Part shown: in pieces, positions 35,533 to 43,143 of the stretch | Position numbering within the stretch: position 1 is the first letter of the stretch | Layout: each line of letters opens with the position of its first letter | Assembly: GCA_003222135.1 (NCBI GenBank) | Contig: QHUM01000050.1 | Span: forward strand, 1 to 64,000 | DNA length: 64,000 nucleotides | Origin: Gemmatimonadota bacterium | GTDB lineage: Bacteria; Gemmatimonadota; Gemmatimonadetes; Gemmatimonadales; GWC2-71-9 | Reading direction: 5' to 3' | The notes under the pieces: model-generated | What the model was told of the DNA's origin: nothing | Databases searched by the model: none | The model's input: the letters and a program-made list of their open reading frames with translations, nothing else | Program-made: the position numbers and the translations under genes

Positions 35533-36228
35533 GTGATCAAGTTTACGAATGTCTTCAAGGCCTTCCCGAAGGGGGGGCTCGCCCTGAAGGACGTGTCGTT
35601 CCACATCGCGAAGGGCGAGTTCGTATTTCTCACCGGCCACTCCGGCGCCGGCAAATCCACCGTCCTCAAATTGATCTACGCGGAGCAGCCCGCGACGAGC
35701 GGCGAGGTACGCGTCTCGGGCTTCAATCTGGCCGAGGCGCGCCGCAAGGACATCCCGATGCTGCGCCGGCGGCTCGGCATCGTATTCCAGGATTTCCGGT
35801 TGCTGGAGGACCGCACGGCCGAGGAGAACGTGGCGTTCGCGCTCGAGGTGACCGGGGCGCGACGCGCGTCGACCCCCGCCCGGGTGATGCGGGTGCTCAC
35901 GCAGGTGGGACTCGCGGCCAAGGCCCAGGCCTATCCCCGCGAGCTGTCGGGCGGCGAGCAGCAGCGGGTCGCGATCGCGCGCGCGCTCGTGAACGAGCCG
36001 ACGGTCCTGCTGGCGGACGAGCCGACGGGCAACCTCGACGAGCGCGCCACCCGCGGGGTGTTTCAGCTGCTGCGCGACATCAACGCGAGCGGCACCGCCG
36101 TGGTGATGGCGACCCACGACCTCGACCTGGTCCGGCAGGCGCCGTACCGCGTGATCGAACTCCAGGAGGGCGCGCTGATGTATGACTCCGCGGTGGACGA
36201 GCCCCGCGACGAGGCGGCGAGCCCGTGA
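35533..36228 (+). CDS. ftsE: Cell-division ABC ATPase FtsE
   Basis: A 231-residue ABC ATPase. Walker A is [15 protein letters not shown] loop FQDFRLL, signature [15 protein letters not shown], Walker [13 protein letters not shown] and H loop MATHDLDL. These match FtsE closely. With FtsX it transmits ATP hydrolysis across the inner membrane to activate murein amidases through EnvC. The start is GTG immediately after the preceding TAA. The order ftsE-ftsX-envC places all three parts of the pathway in one operon, unlike E. coli, where envC is separate. Confidence 0.93.
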   Translation: MIKFTNVFKAFPKGGLALKDVSFHIAKGEFVFLTGHSGAGKSTVLKLIYAEQPATSGEVRVSGFNLAEARRKDIPMLRRRLGIVFQDFRLLEDRTAEENVAFALEVTGARRASTPARVMRVLTQVGLAAKAQAYPRELSGGEQQRVAIARALVNEPTVLLADEPTGNLDERATRGVFQLLRDINASGTAVVMATHDLDLVRQAPYRVIELQEGALMYDSAVDEPRDEAASP

Positions 36229-37082
36229 ACCTCGTCATCCGCGAGGCGCTGCTCGCGTTCCGGCGCGCCCCCCTCTTGTCGGCGCTGTCCGTCACGACGA
36301 TCGCGTTTTCGCTGTTCGTCGTCGGCCTGTTCGGGCTCGTCGCCGTGAACCTGCAGCAGGCGCTGCGTGACGTGGCCGAGCGGGTGGAGATCGTCGCCTA
36401 CCTGCTCCCGGGCGCGCCGATCGAGACCATTACGCTCGCGCAGAAGGACATCGAAGCGTTCCCCGAGGTGCAAGCCGCGAGCTATGTCAGCGAGGACCAG
36501 GCGCTGCAACGCGCCCGCACCGAGCTCGTCGAGTTTCGCGACGTGCTGCAGGAGCTGGAGCGCAATCCGCTGCCCGCCTCGATCGAGGTGAAGCTCAAGC
36601 CCCGGTTCCGCGACGTCGGCCACGTGAACGACGTCGCCGAACGGCTGCGCGGCTTCGGCTTCGTGGACGACGTGCGCTTCGGGCGCGACTGGGTGGAGAA
36701 GCTCGATCGGCTCCGCCAGATCGCGGCCGCGGTGGGGCTCGTCGTGGGTGCGGCGTTCGCGGTCGTGGCGATCATCATCATCGGCACGACGATCCGGATG
36801 GCGGTGCTGCAGCGCAGCCGCGAGATCGTCATCATGCGCCTGGTGGGCGCGACCGACGGCTTCGTACGGCGCCCGTTCCTGCTGCAGGGCGCGCTCAAGG
36901 GGATGCTCGGCGGGCTGGTGGCGGTGGCACTGTCATACGGCGCCTACGCGCTCATCAACCGGTGGTTGATTCACGCCTCCTTCTTCTCGCAGGAACAGGC
37001 CGTGGCGATCGTCGGATTCGGGATGCTGATTGGGTTCTTTGGGAGTGCGGCGTCGGTGGGACGGCACCTGCGCAAAGTGTGA
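36225..37082 (+). CDS. ftsX: Cell-division permease-like protein FtsX
   Basis: A 285-residue FtsX from GTG 36225 (overlapping the ftsE stop). The first TM helix is APLLSALSVTTIAFSLFVVGLFGLVAVNL. A periplasmic loop of about 130 residues follows (VEIVAYLLPGAPIETI onward, the EnvC-binding region). Three TM helices lie in the C-terminal half: VGLVVGAAFAVVAIIIIGTT, the segment after LQGALKGMLGGLVAVAL, and VAIVGFGMLIGFFGSAASVG. Four TM helices and a large loop between the first two are the FtsX topology. The cytoplasmic linker RSREIVIMRLVGATDGFVRRPFL contacts FtsE in the family. Confidence 0.92.
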   Translation: MNLVIREALLAFRRAPLLSALSVTTIAFSLFVVGLFGLVAVNLQQALRDVAERVEIVAYLLPGAPIETITLAQKDIEAFPEVQAASYVSEDQALQRARTELVEFRDVLQELERNPLPASIEVKLKPRFRDVGHVNDVAERLRGFGFVDDVRFGRDWVEKLDRLRQIAAAVGLVVGAAFAVVAIIIIGTTIRMAVLQRSREIVIMRLVGATDGFVRRPFLLQGALKGMLGGLVAVALSYGAYALINRWLIHASFFSQEQAVAIVGFGMLIGFFGSAASVGRHLRKV

Positions 37083-37092
37083 AACGTCAAGC

Positions 37093-38346
37093 ATGAGGCG
37101 TCACGCAGAGGCGTCGCGCGAAAACGTCACGCGGAGGCGTCAAGGCCTTTACGGTGTCGCGCGACGTCTGTGCGTGACGTCTCTGTGCTACGCCGTTTGC
37201 TTGACGTCTCCTGTCGTCGCTCAGCGCCCCCAGCCATTCGATCAGCAGCTGCGCGATAACCAGCGACGCTTAGAGGACATCCGGCGCGAACGGACCCAGG
37301 TCGAGCAGGAGCTCGAGCGACTGCGCACCCAGGTTCATTCGCTTTCCGACGAGCTCGCGAACATCGAGCGGCAAAAGGAGACCACCAACCGCATCGTGAA
37401 CGAGCTCGACCGCCAGATCAACGGCCTCTCCGACCAGATCGATCGCACGACGGTGGACCTGCTGCTCGCGCAGGACGCGCTCGAAGAGAAGCGCGCCGTG
37501 CTGGAGCGCCGTCTCGTGGACATCTACAAACGCGGACCGCTCTATGCCTACCAGGTCCTGCTCGCGGCCGAGAGCTTCGGGGACCTGTTGTCGCGCTACA
37601 AGTATCTCTACCTCGTCAGCCGCCAGGACCGGTTGCTCGCCAACGACATGTTCAAGCTGCAGCGCCGCATCGCGCGCGAGCGCCAGACGCTGGTGGACGC
37701 GCGCGACGCCCTGGGGCGCCGCAAGAACGAGCGCACCGACGAGCTGCAGCGCTACCTGGCGCTGGAGCACACGCGCGAGGCTTCGCTGCGCGAAACGCGA
37801 CGCAGCGCGCGCGAGGCGGCGGAGCGGCTGTCCCAGCTCGAGCGCGACGAGAAGAGCCTGAACGACCGGGTTGCGGCCCTGGAGCGCGCGCGGCGCGAAG
37901 CCGAGGCGCGCGGCGTCGCCCGCGCCGCCGCGTCGATCACGACCGCCGACCTGGGCCAGCTCGACTGGCCGGTCGAGGGCAAGGTCGTCTACCAGTTCGG
38001 CACGGCCGCCGGGCCCAACAAGACGCGGATCCCGTGGCACGGCATCGGGATCGCCGCGCCGCAGGGGACGCCGGTGCGCGCCATCGCGAGCGGCACCGTG
38101 AGCCTCGCCGGCCGGCTCGGGACGTACCTCACCTCAGTACTGCTCGACCACGGAGGCGGCTACTACAGCTTCTACGGGTATCTGAGCGACGCCGCGGTGG
38201 CGAAGGGCGAGCGCGTTCTCAAGGGACAGGTGATCGGCCACGTGGGCGGCGAGGCGAGTGACCGCGGCCCGCACCTCCACTTCGAAATCCGGGGACAGGG
38301 GGGGATCGCGCTCGATCCGGTCAACTGGCTGAAGACTCACAAGTAA
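37093..38346 (+). CDS. envC: EnvC-like murein hydrolase activator (coiled coil plus degenerate LytM domain)
   Basis: About 417 residues from ATG 37093. The signal peptide (around LCVTSLCYAVCLTSPVVAQ) is encoded partly by the repeat units at 37098 and 37151. Residues about 50-280 are a long charged coiled coil (QLRDNQRRLEDIRRERTQVE). The C-terminal M23/LytM domain has lost zinc ligands: the usual H-x-G-x-D is WHGIGI, and the YxHL motif is YGYL; HLHFEI near the end is kept. It therefore should not cut peptidoglycan itself but activate amidases, as E. coli EnvC does. It lies 10 bp after ftsX, and FtsEX is the known controller of EnvC. Confidence 0.88.
   Translation: MRRHAEASRENVTRRRQGLYGVARRLCVTSLCYAVCLTSPVVAQRPQPFDQQLRDNQRRLEDIRRERTQVEQELERLRTQVHSLSDELANIERQKETTNRIVNELDRQINGLSDQIDRTTVDLLLAQDALEEKRAVLERRLVDIYKRGPLYAYQVLLAAESFGDLLSRYKYLYLVSRQDRLLANDMFKLQRRIARERQTLVDARDALGRRKNERTDELQRYLALEHTREASLRETRRSAREAAERLSQLERDEKSLNDRVAALERARREAEARGVARAAASITTADLGQLDWPVEGKVVYQFGTAAGPNKTRIPWHGIGIAAPQGTPVRAIASGTVSLAGRLGTYLTSVLLDHGGGYYSFYGYLSDAAVAKGERVLKGQVIGHVGGEASDRGPHLHFEIRGQGGIALDPVNWLKTHK
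37098..37127 (+). repeat. Copy A of a 30-bp repeat (in envC start region)
   Basis: Unit with core CGTCACGCA, then AG, then CGTCGCGCGA. It matches copy C at 25 of 30 positions and the reverse complement of copy B at 25 of 30. A partial tandem copy follows at 37124-37145. Confidence 0.75.
37151..37180 (-). repeat. Copy B (inverted) of the 30-bp repeat, encodes part of the EnvC signal peptide
   Basis: The reverse complement matches copy C (38367) at 28 of 30 positions. With copy A it can form a long hairpin in the 5' part of the envC mRNA. In frame it encodes VARRLCVTS of the signal peptide. Confidence 0.78.
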
Positions 38347-38366
38347 GCGTGACGCGTCGAGCAAAG

Positions 38367-38396
38367 ACGTCACGCAAAGACGTCGCGCGAGACCGT
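38367..38396 (+). repeat. Copy C of the 30-bp repeat, after envC
   Basis: Lies in the 49-bp gap between the convergent envC and GGDEF genes and touches the GGDEF stop codon. 28 of 30 positions match the reverse complement of copy B. Confidence 0.78.
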
Positions 38397-39838
38397 CAGG
38401 ACGACTCCGGACTGACCCCGATCCGGTCCGGCTCGGCCTTCTTCCCGCGGTCGAGCGCGGCCTCCACCTGGGTGAAGAGGTCTTCCGGCCGCAGCACCTG
38501 GGAATGCGGGAACGCCACGACGCCCGCGGACAGACCCGGTATCTGTCCGGGACCGAGATCGGGAAAGGTATGGCGGGCGATCACCTGGCGCAGCCGCTGC
38601 ACGAACTCCCGGCCGCCGCGCGCATCCGTCTCCGGCAGAATGAGCGCGAATTCGTCACCGCCGTAGCGGGCCACGAAGTCCGGCGCGCGGATTTCGCGCT
38701 GCATCATCGCGCCGACCTCGGCGAGCACGCGGTCCCCCGCCGGCTGGCCCAGCCGCTCGTTGATGTCCCGCAACCGGTCGACATCGATGACCACGACCGC
38801 GAAGCGCAGCGCGTAACGGCGCGCCCGCTCGAACTCGTCCCGCAGTCGGCGATCGAGCGCGTCGAGGCTGGCGCACCCGGTCAGGACGTCGGTTACCCCG
38901 GCGTTGGTCTGGCGGCGGTAGATCGCGGCACGCCGCTCCTCGTTCTCGAGGACCCGGGCGGCCGCCTGGGCGATGGTGTTGGCGAACGCGACGTCCTGGG
39001 GGCGGAGGCGGGGGTCGCCTTCCACGGTGCGGAGGAAGAACACGCCCGCGGCGCGGCCCTGCACGAATACCGGAAGCGCCACCGCCGACTGCACGTTCAC
39101 CTCGATCGCCTGCTGCACCCAGTGCCGCCGGATCGAATCGAACAACGGGTGCTCGTGCACGTCGTGGATGATCACCGGGCGCTCGGTGCGAATGGCCTCC
39201 TGGATCTCGGGGTAACGCTCCAGCTCCACCCGCAGGTCGCGGATCGCGGGGTTTTCGTAGACGGCGACGACGCGTCCCTTGTCCTCGCCCGGGGTGGTGA
39301 GCACGAAGGAGCAGTGCGTCAGCCCGAACGCCTGCCCCACCCGCCGCACGAGCGTCTGGAAGATCTCGTCGGCGCGCAGCGCGGCCGAAACCTCCTGGAA
39401 AATGTCGAACAGGAGGTCCCGCGTGCGCAGCGCGTCGCGCGCCTCCTGCAGCTCCCGCCGGGCGCGCAGGTCGGCGTCGATCCGGGCGCGCAGCTCGCCG
39501 AAATGCACGGGGCTCGCCATGGCGTCCTGGGCACCGGCCTGGAGGGCATCGGCCACGGCGTCGGCCGCGCCGTCCGCCACCAGCACGATCACGGGGGCCG
39601 CCGAGAACCGGGGCGCGGTCGCCAACGTGCGCACCGCCTCGGCGAGGCGAGCGTCCCGGGCAGCGACGGCGAAGATCAGCAGGTCGGGCGCGTTCTGGTC
39701 GGACCGCTCGGTGCCCGGCGGCGGATAGGGCGTCTCGGTGACCTGGAATCCGGCGCGTACCAGGAAGCGCTCGAGGCCCTCGGGGCGGGCGGCCGGATCG
39801 CCGACGAGGAGGAGGCGAGACTGGATTTGCTCGGGCAA
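38396..39838 (-). CDS. Diguanylate cyclase with receiver-like, GAF and GGDEF domains
   Basis: A 480-residue cytoplasmic protein from TTG 39838. Residues about 1-125 resemble a response-regulator receiver (LLLVGDPAARPEGLERFLVRAG), but a clear phospho-acceptor Asp is not evident. Residues about 140-310 form a GAF domain (LLFDIFQEVSAALRADEIF through ALPVFVQGRAAGVFFL). The GGDEF domain occupies about 320-470, with intact active site RYGGDEFALILPE near residue 391 and an inhibitory I-site RAPD five residues before it. It should make cyclic di-GMP under product control. It diverges from pcm and converges on envC. Confidence 0.88.
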   Translation of the reverse strand: MPEQIQSRLLLVGDPAARPEGLERFLVRAGFQVTETPYPPPGTERSDQNAPDLLIFAVAARDARLAEAVRTLATAPRFSAAPVIVLVADGAADAVADALQAGAQDAMASPVHFGELRARIDADLRARRELQEARDALRTRDLLFDIFQEVSAALRADEIFQTLVRRVGQAFGLTHCSFVLTTPGEDKGRVVAVYENPAIRDLRVELERYPEIQEAIRTERPVIIHDVHEHPLFDSIRRHWVQQAIEVNVQSAVALPVFVQGRAAGVFFLRTVEGDPRLRPQDVAFANTIAQAAARVLENEERRAAIYRRQTNAGVTDVLTGCASLDALDRRLRDEFERARRYALRFAVVVIDVDRLRDINERLGQPAGDRVLAEVGAMMQREIRAPDFVARYGGDEFALILPETDARGGREFVQRLRQVIARHTFPDLGPGQIPGLSAGVVAFPHSQVLRPEDLFTQVEAALDRGKKAEPDRIGVSPESS

Positions 39839-39912
39839 CGGCTCTCGCGCACGTTTGGAGGCGTGTCAAGGTATCGTTCACGGTATGGGACGGCAACCGC
39901 GGCGCGCGGCGC

Positions 39913-40581
39913 GTGAGCGTCCCGGCGCCTGAGACGCGGCGCCAGCGACGGCGCATGGTGGCGGGCCAGCTCGCGGCCCGCGGTATCACCGACCGGCGAC
40001 TGCTCGCGACGCTGGCGCGCGTGCCGCGCGAGTGGTTCCTGCCGCCGCACCTCGCCCACGACGCCTACGAGGACGCTCCGCTCCCGATCGGGAGCGGCCA
40101 GACGATCTCCCAACCCTACATCGTGGCGTTGATGACGCAGTGCCTCGCGGTCAAGCGCGGCGACCGGATCCTCGAGATCGGTACCGGGTCGGGGTACCAG
40201 ACGGCGATCCTGGCGCACCTGGGCGCCCGGGTGTGGACGATCGAGCGCCTCCCCGATCTGCTCGTCGAAGCGGAGGAGCGGTTCCGGCGGCTGCGGCTCC
40301 CGCACGTCGAGACCCGGCTGGGCGACGGCGCGCGCGGCTGGCCGGAGCGCGCCCCGTTCCAGGGAATCCTGGTCACGGCCGCCGCGCCGGACGTGCCACC
40401 GCCACTCGTCGCGCAGCTCGTGGTGGGCGGCCGGCTGGTGATTCCGATCGGTGACCTGAGCGCCCAGGAGCTGGTCATCCTCACGCGCACGCCGGCCGGG
40501 CTCGACGAGCGGCGCGCGGGCGGCGTGCGGTTCGTGCCGCTCATCTCGCGACTCGCGTTCATGGAAGGAGACCGCAACTGA
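39913..40581 (+). CDS. pcm: Protein-L-isoaspartate O-methyltransferase
   Basis: A 222-residue PCM from GTG 39913 (ATG 39955 is the alternative). It repairs isoaspartyl damage in old proteins using S-adenosylmethionine. Motifs are PLPIGSGQTISQPYIVALM (the substrate-side signature), ILEIGTGSGYQTAILA (SAM motif I), ETRLGDGARGWPERAPF, ILVTAAAP and RFVPLISRLAF near the C-terminus. These agree nearly block for block with E. coli Pcm. Its last codons contain the GAAGGAG that appears to serve the next gene, nfo, whose start overlaps the TGA. Confidence 0.94.
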   Translation: MSVPAPETRRQRRRMVAGQLAARGITDRRLLATLARVPREWFLPPHLAHDAYEDAPLPIGSGQTISQPYIVALMTQCLAVKRGDRILEIGTGSGYQTAILAHLGARVWTIERLPDLLVEAEERFRRLRLPHVETRLGDGARGWPERAPFQGILVTAAAPDVPPPLVAQLVVGGRLVIPIGDLSAQELVILTRTPAGLDERRAGGVRFVPLISRLAFMEGDRN

Positions 40582-41474
40582 AGCCGAGTCGCGACGACCT
40601 GCTGGGCGCCCACGTATCGACCCTGGGCGGGGTCGGGACGGCGCCCGCCCGGGCGCAGGCGATCGGCGCCACCGCCATCCAGGTGTTCACCAAAACGCCG
40701 AACCAGTGGCGGGAGCCCGTGCTGCGCGAGGCCGATGTCGCGCAGTTCCGCAGCGGGCTCGCCGCCGTCGGCATCCGGGTCGCCGTGTCGCACGACAGTT
40801 ACCTCATCAACCTGGCGTCGCCGGACGAGCGCCTACGGACGCGCAGCGCCCACTCGTTCGCCGGCGAGCTGGCGCGCTGCCACGCGCTCGGGATTCCGTG
40901 GGTCGTGTCGCACCCGGGCAACTACATCGACGAGCGCGCCGCCGGCCTCGATCGCAACGCGCGCGCCTACGCGGCCTGTCTCGCGGCGGCGCCGGACGAC
41001 GTCGGGGTGCTGATCGAGGACACCGCCGGCGCCGGAACGGCCCTGGGGTCGACGTTCGAGGAGCTCAAGGCGCTGCGCGACGCGATGCCGGTCGCGGTCC
41101 GGGCCCGGGTCGGGTTCTGCCTCGACACGGCCCATCTCCACGCCGCGGGGTATGACGTGGCCGGAGCGATCGACACGGTGTGGGACCAGTTCGACGGCAC
41201 CGTCGGTCTCCCGTTGCTCAAGTGCCTGCACTTGAACGACTCCAAGGGCGCGCGGGGCTCGCGTCTGGACCGTCACCAGTGGATCGGCGAAGGGGACATC
41301 GGACCCGCGCCGTTCCGGCGGATCATGCGCGACGCGCGCTTCGCCAAAGTGATTAAGATCATCGAGACGCCTAAGGGCGACGACCCGGTCCGGAACGACC
41401 GGCGGATGTTGAGACGACTGCGGACGTACGCGCGTGCCAACAGGCGGGGCGCGCAAACCGTAGGAGAAGCGTGA
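40578..41474 (+). CDS. nfo: Endonuclease IV (AP endonuclease), CTG start
   Basis: About 298 residues if started at CTG 40578, which overlaps the pcm stop (CTGA) and has AAGGAG 7 nt upstream. From there the frame reads KPSRDDLLGAHVSTLGG, matching the family N-terminus around the zinc ligand His in GAHVS. A GTG at 40683 would remove this essential part. Further ligand regions are WVVSHPGNYI, VLIEDTAGAGTALGS, FCLDTAHLHAAGYD, LHLNDSKGARGSRLDRHQWIGEGDIG and IETPKGDDPVRNDRRML. The enzyme cuts DNA at abasic sites using three Zn ions. The 3' end (from 41380) is part of a 149-bp sequence repeated at 42932. Confidence 0.9.
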   Translation: MKPSRDDLLGAHVSTLGGVGTAPARAQAIGATAIQVFTKTPNQWREPVLREADVAQFRSGLAAVGIRVAVSHDSYLINLASPDERLRTRSAHSFAGELARCHALGIPWVVSHPGNYIDERAAGLDRNARAYAACLAAAPDDVGVLIEDTAGAGTALGSTFEELKALRDAMPVAVRARVGFCLDTAHLHAAGYDVAGAIDTVWDQFDGTVGLPLLKCLHLNDSKGARGSRLDRHQWIGEGDIGPAPFRRIMRDARFAKVIKIIETPKGDDPVRNDRRMLRRLRTYARANRRGAQTVGEA

Positions 41475-41528
41475 CGGCACCGACGTCGCACCGGACACGA
41501 TGGACGGCTCCGCTCGCCGCGCTGCTGC
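41380..41528 (+). repeat. 149-bp exact direct repeat, copy 1 (original position)
   Basis: Spans the end of nfo and the first 19 codons of the His/Cys-rich protein gene, where it makes sense as native coding sequence. I compared it base by base with 42932-43080 and found no difference. Confidence 0.95.
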
Positions 41529-41821
41529 TCGTCCTCCAGGGGATCGCGGGGGGCGTGGTGCCGCTGGCGCATGCCTCGGAGCAATTCACCGCCCCGGCCC
41601 ACATCGAAGCGCAGCACGGGTCCGGCTGCCTGGCGCTGCATGACGAGCTGCGGTGCGCGCTGTGCCAGTATGCCGCGACGGGCGTCACCATCCGGCGGCC
41701 GGACGCGCAGCCCGTCGCGAGGCCCCACGCCGAGTCACCGCAGGATCGCTGCCCCGTCGCGCCGACGCCCGGCGCGCGCCATCTCACCGCCCCACCTCGC
41801 GCTCCCCCCTTCCGTTCGTAG
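41471..41821 (+). CDS. Small secreted His/Cys-rich protein, first of two
   Basis: A 116-residue protein from GTG 41471, overlapping the nfo stop (GTGA). The signal peptide is PLAALLLVLQGIAGGVVPLAHA. The mature part has a compact potential metal site: H44, H49, C53, H57, C62 and C65, giving C-x3-H-x4-C-x2-C. An Arg/Pro-rich tail follows. A second protein at 45026 has the same layout (C-x3-H-x3-C-x2-C). Both precede outer-membrane channel genes in a metal-transport locus, so a periplasmic metal chaperone or sensor role is likely (inference). DUF2946/CopL-like proteins are the nearest family I can think of. Confidence 0.68.
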   Translation: MTAPTSHRTRWTAPLAALLLVLQGIAGGVVPLAHASEQFTAPAHIEAQHGSGCLALHDELRCALCQYAATGVTIRRPDAQPVARPHAESPQDRCPVAPTPGARHLTAPPRAPPFRS

Positions 41822-41826
41822 CCGAC

Positions 41827-41846
41827 CCGGCGTCGCGCGACGCCGG
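41827..41846. promoter_or_regulatory. Perfect 20-bp palindrome in the His/Cys gene-porin gap
   Basis: CCGGCGTCGC followed directly by GCGACGCCGG. It lies 5 bp after the stop of the His/Cys protein gene and about 75 bp before the porin ATG, in the 99-bp gap 41822-41920. It could be a dimer-binding operator (for example for a Fur/Zur-type regulator) or a structural hairpin; known Zur boxes are AT-rich, so the assignment is open. Confidence 0.4.
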
Positions 41847-41920
41847 TTCACGACACGTGCGTCCGCCGCCTGCGGGGCCGGGCGCCAGGTCCGGTCGATC
41901 GAACGGGGGAATCGAGGGAG

Positions 41921-43142
41921 ATGACCATCCATCGCTACGCATTCGGCGTCGCGCTCGCGTGTCTCATCACGGGGAGCGCGGAGCGCGCCGGCGGGCAGCA
42001 GCCGGTCCAGCGCCAGGTCGACTCGCTCGCGACGGAGCTGCGGGCGCTGCGGGCGCGGCTCGACAGCCTGCGCGCGGCGTTCGCACGCCAGCCGGCCGCG
42101 GCGCCGGCGCGCGCCCGCAAGGACAGCGGGGTCGTCGACGAGCTGGCGGCGCTGCGCGCCGCCGCGGCGGCCGCCGCGGGGACGGACACGCTGCGGGGAA
42201 GGGCGGACACCAGTGGACAGACCAAGTTCATCGGGCGCGAGCGGAACCAGGCGCAGCTGAACCCGGAGATCAGCGTCACGGGCGACGTCCGCGTCTCCGT
42301 ACAGCGCCCGGGAATCGAGCGGGACAACTTCGCGCCTCGGGAGTTTGAGGTCGGATTTCAGTCCGCGCTCGATCCGTACTCGAGCACCAAGATCTTCGTG
42401 AGCCTGGAGAACGGAGAGGTGAGTGTAGAGGAGGGGTACGCCTACTGGACCGGACTCCCCGGGCACATCCGGTTCGACATCGGTAAGTTTCGACAGCAGT
42501 TCGGCGAGCTGAACCGCTGGCATCTGCACGCGCTCCCGGAGACGGAGTACCCAGCCGCGCTGCGCGCGTATCTCGGCGATGACGGCCTCGCCGGCACCGG
42601 GATTTCCCTTTACCGCGCGTTCGGCGGGCTCGGCACCCACGAGCTGACCGCTCAGGTCACGCGCAGCGAGAGCGACGCCGAGCTGTTCGGCGGCGGCGGA
42701 CGCCCGACGTACCTGCTGCATCTGCTCAATTTCTGGCAGCTCACACCGTCGACCTACATGCAGATCGGGGGGACGGGGCTGTACGGCACCGATCCCGACT
42801 CCAGCCTGCGCACCAAAGTGGGCGGGCTCGAGTTTCGCTTGACCTGGCGGCCGTCCGCACGGGCGTTGTACCGCAATTGGACGCTACGGGGGGAGCTCCT
42901 GGCGCTCCGGAAGGAATTCCGGGGGACCGGCACGACCCGGTCCGGAACGACCGGCGGATGTTGAGACGACTGCGGACGTACGCGCGTGCCAACAGGCGGG
43001 GCGCGCAAACCGTAGGAGAAGCGTGACGGCACCGACGTCGCACCGGACACGATGGACGGCTCCGCTCGCCGCGCTGCTGCCACAGCAACTCGCCCTCCAA
43101 GCCGTCTGGGCCATCGGACCCCACAAACACGAGACCTACTGA
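41921..43142 (+). pseudogene. Outer-membrane porin gene, interrupted by a 149-bp duplicated segment
   Basis: From ATG 41921 (GAGGGAG just upstream) the frame encodes an exported protein: a signal peptide, then a coiled coil of about 35 residues (VDSLATELRALRARLDSLRAAF) typical of trimeric porins. A barrel with many short strands follows (IFVSLENGEVSVEEGYAYW, IRFDIGKFRQQFGELN). The original sequence stops at about 42931; the frame continues into copy 2 of the repeat and ends at TGA 42964 (347 residues). After the repeat, 43083-43142 encodes QQLALQAVWAIGPHKHETY and a stop, which looks like the missing last strand, in another frame. The product was probably a metal-uptake porin, given ZnuA directly downstream. 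Confidence 0.7.
42932..43080 (+). repeat. 149-bp exact direct repeat, copy 2 (inserted in porin gene)
   Basis: Identical to 41380-41528 over all 149 bases. Here it has no sensible context: it cuts the porin reading frame and carries the nfo 3' end plus the start of the His/Cys gene. 149 is not a multiple of three, and removing it exactly does not join the porin halves in frame, so some porin sequence was also lost. Confidence 0.95.
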
Positions 43143-43143
43143 C

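Noticed and set aside
40683..41474. GTG 40683 as the start of nfo
   Set aside because: It would delete the GAHVS segment with a zinc ligand that the family needs, although the frame and a ribosome-binding site exist upstream.
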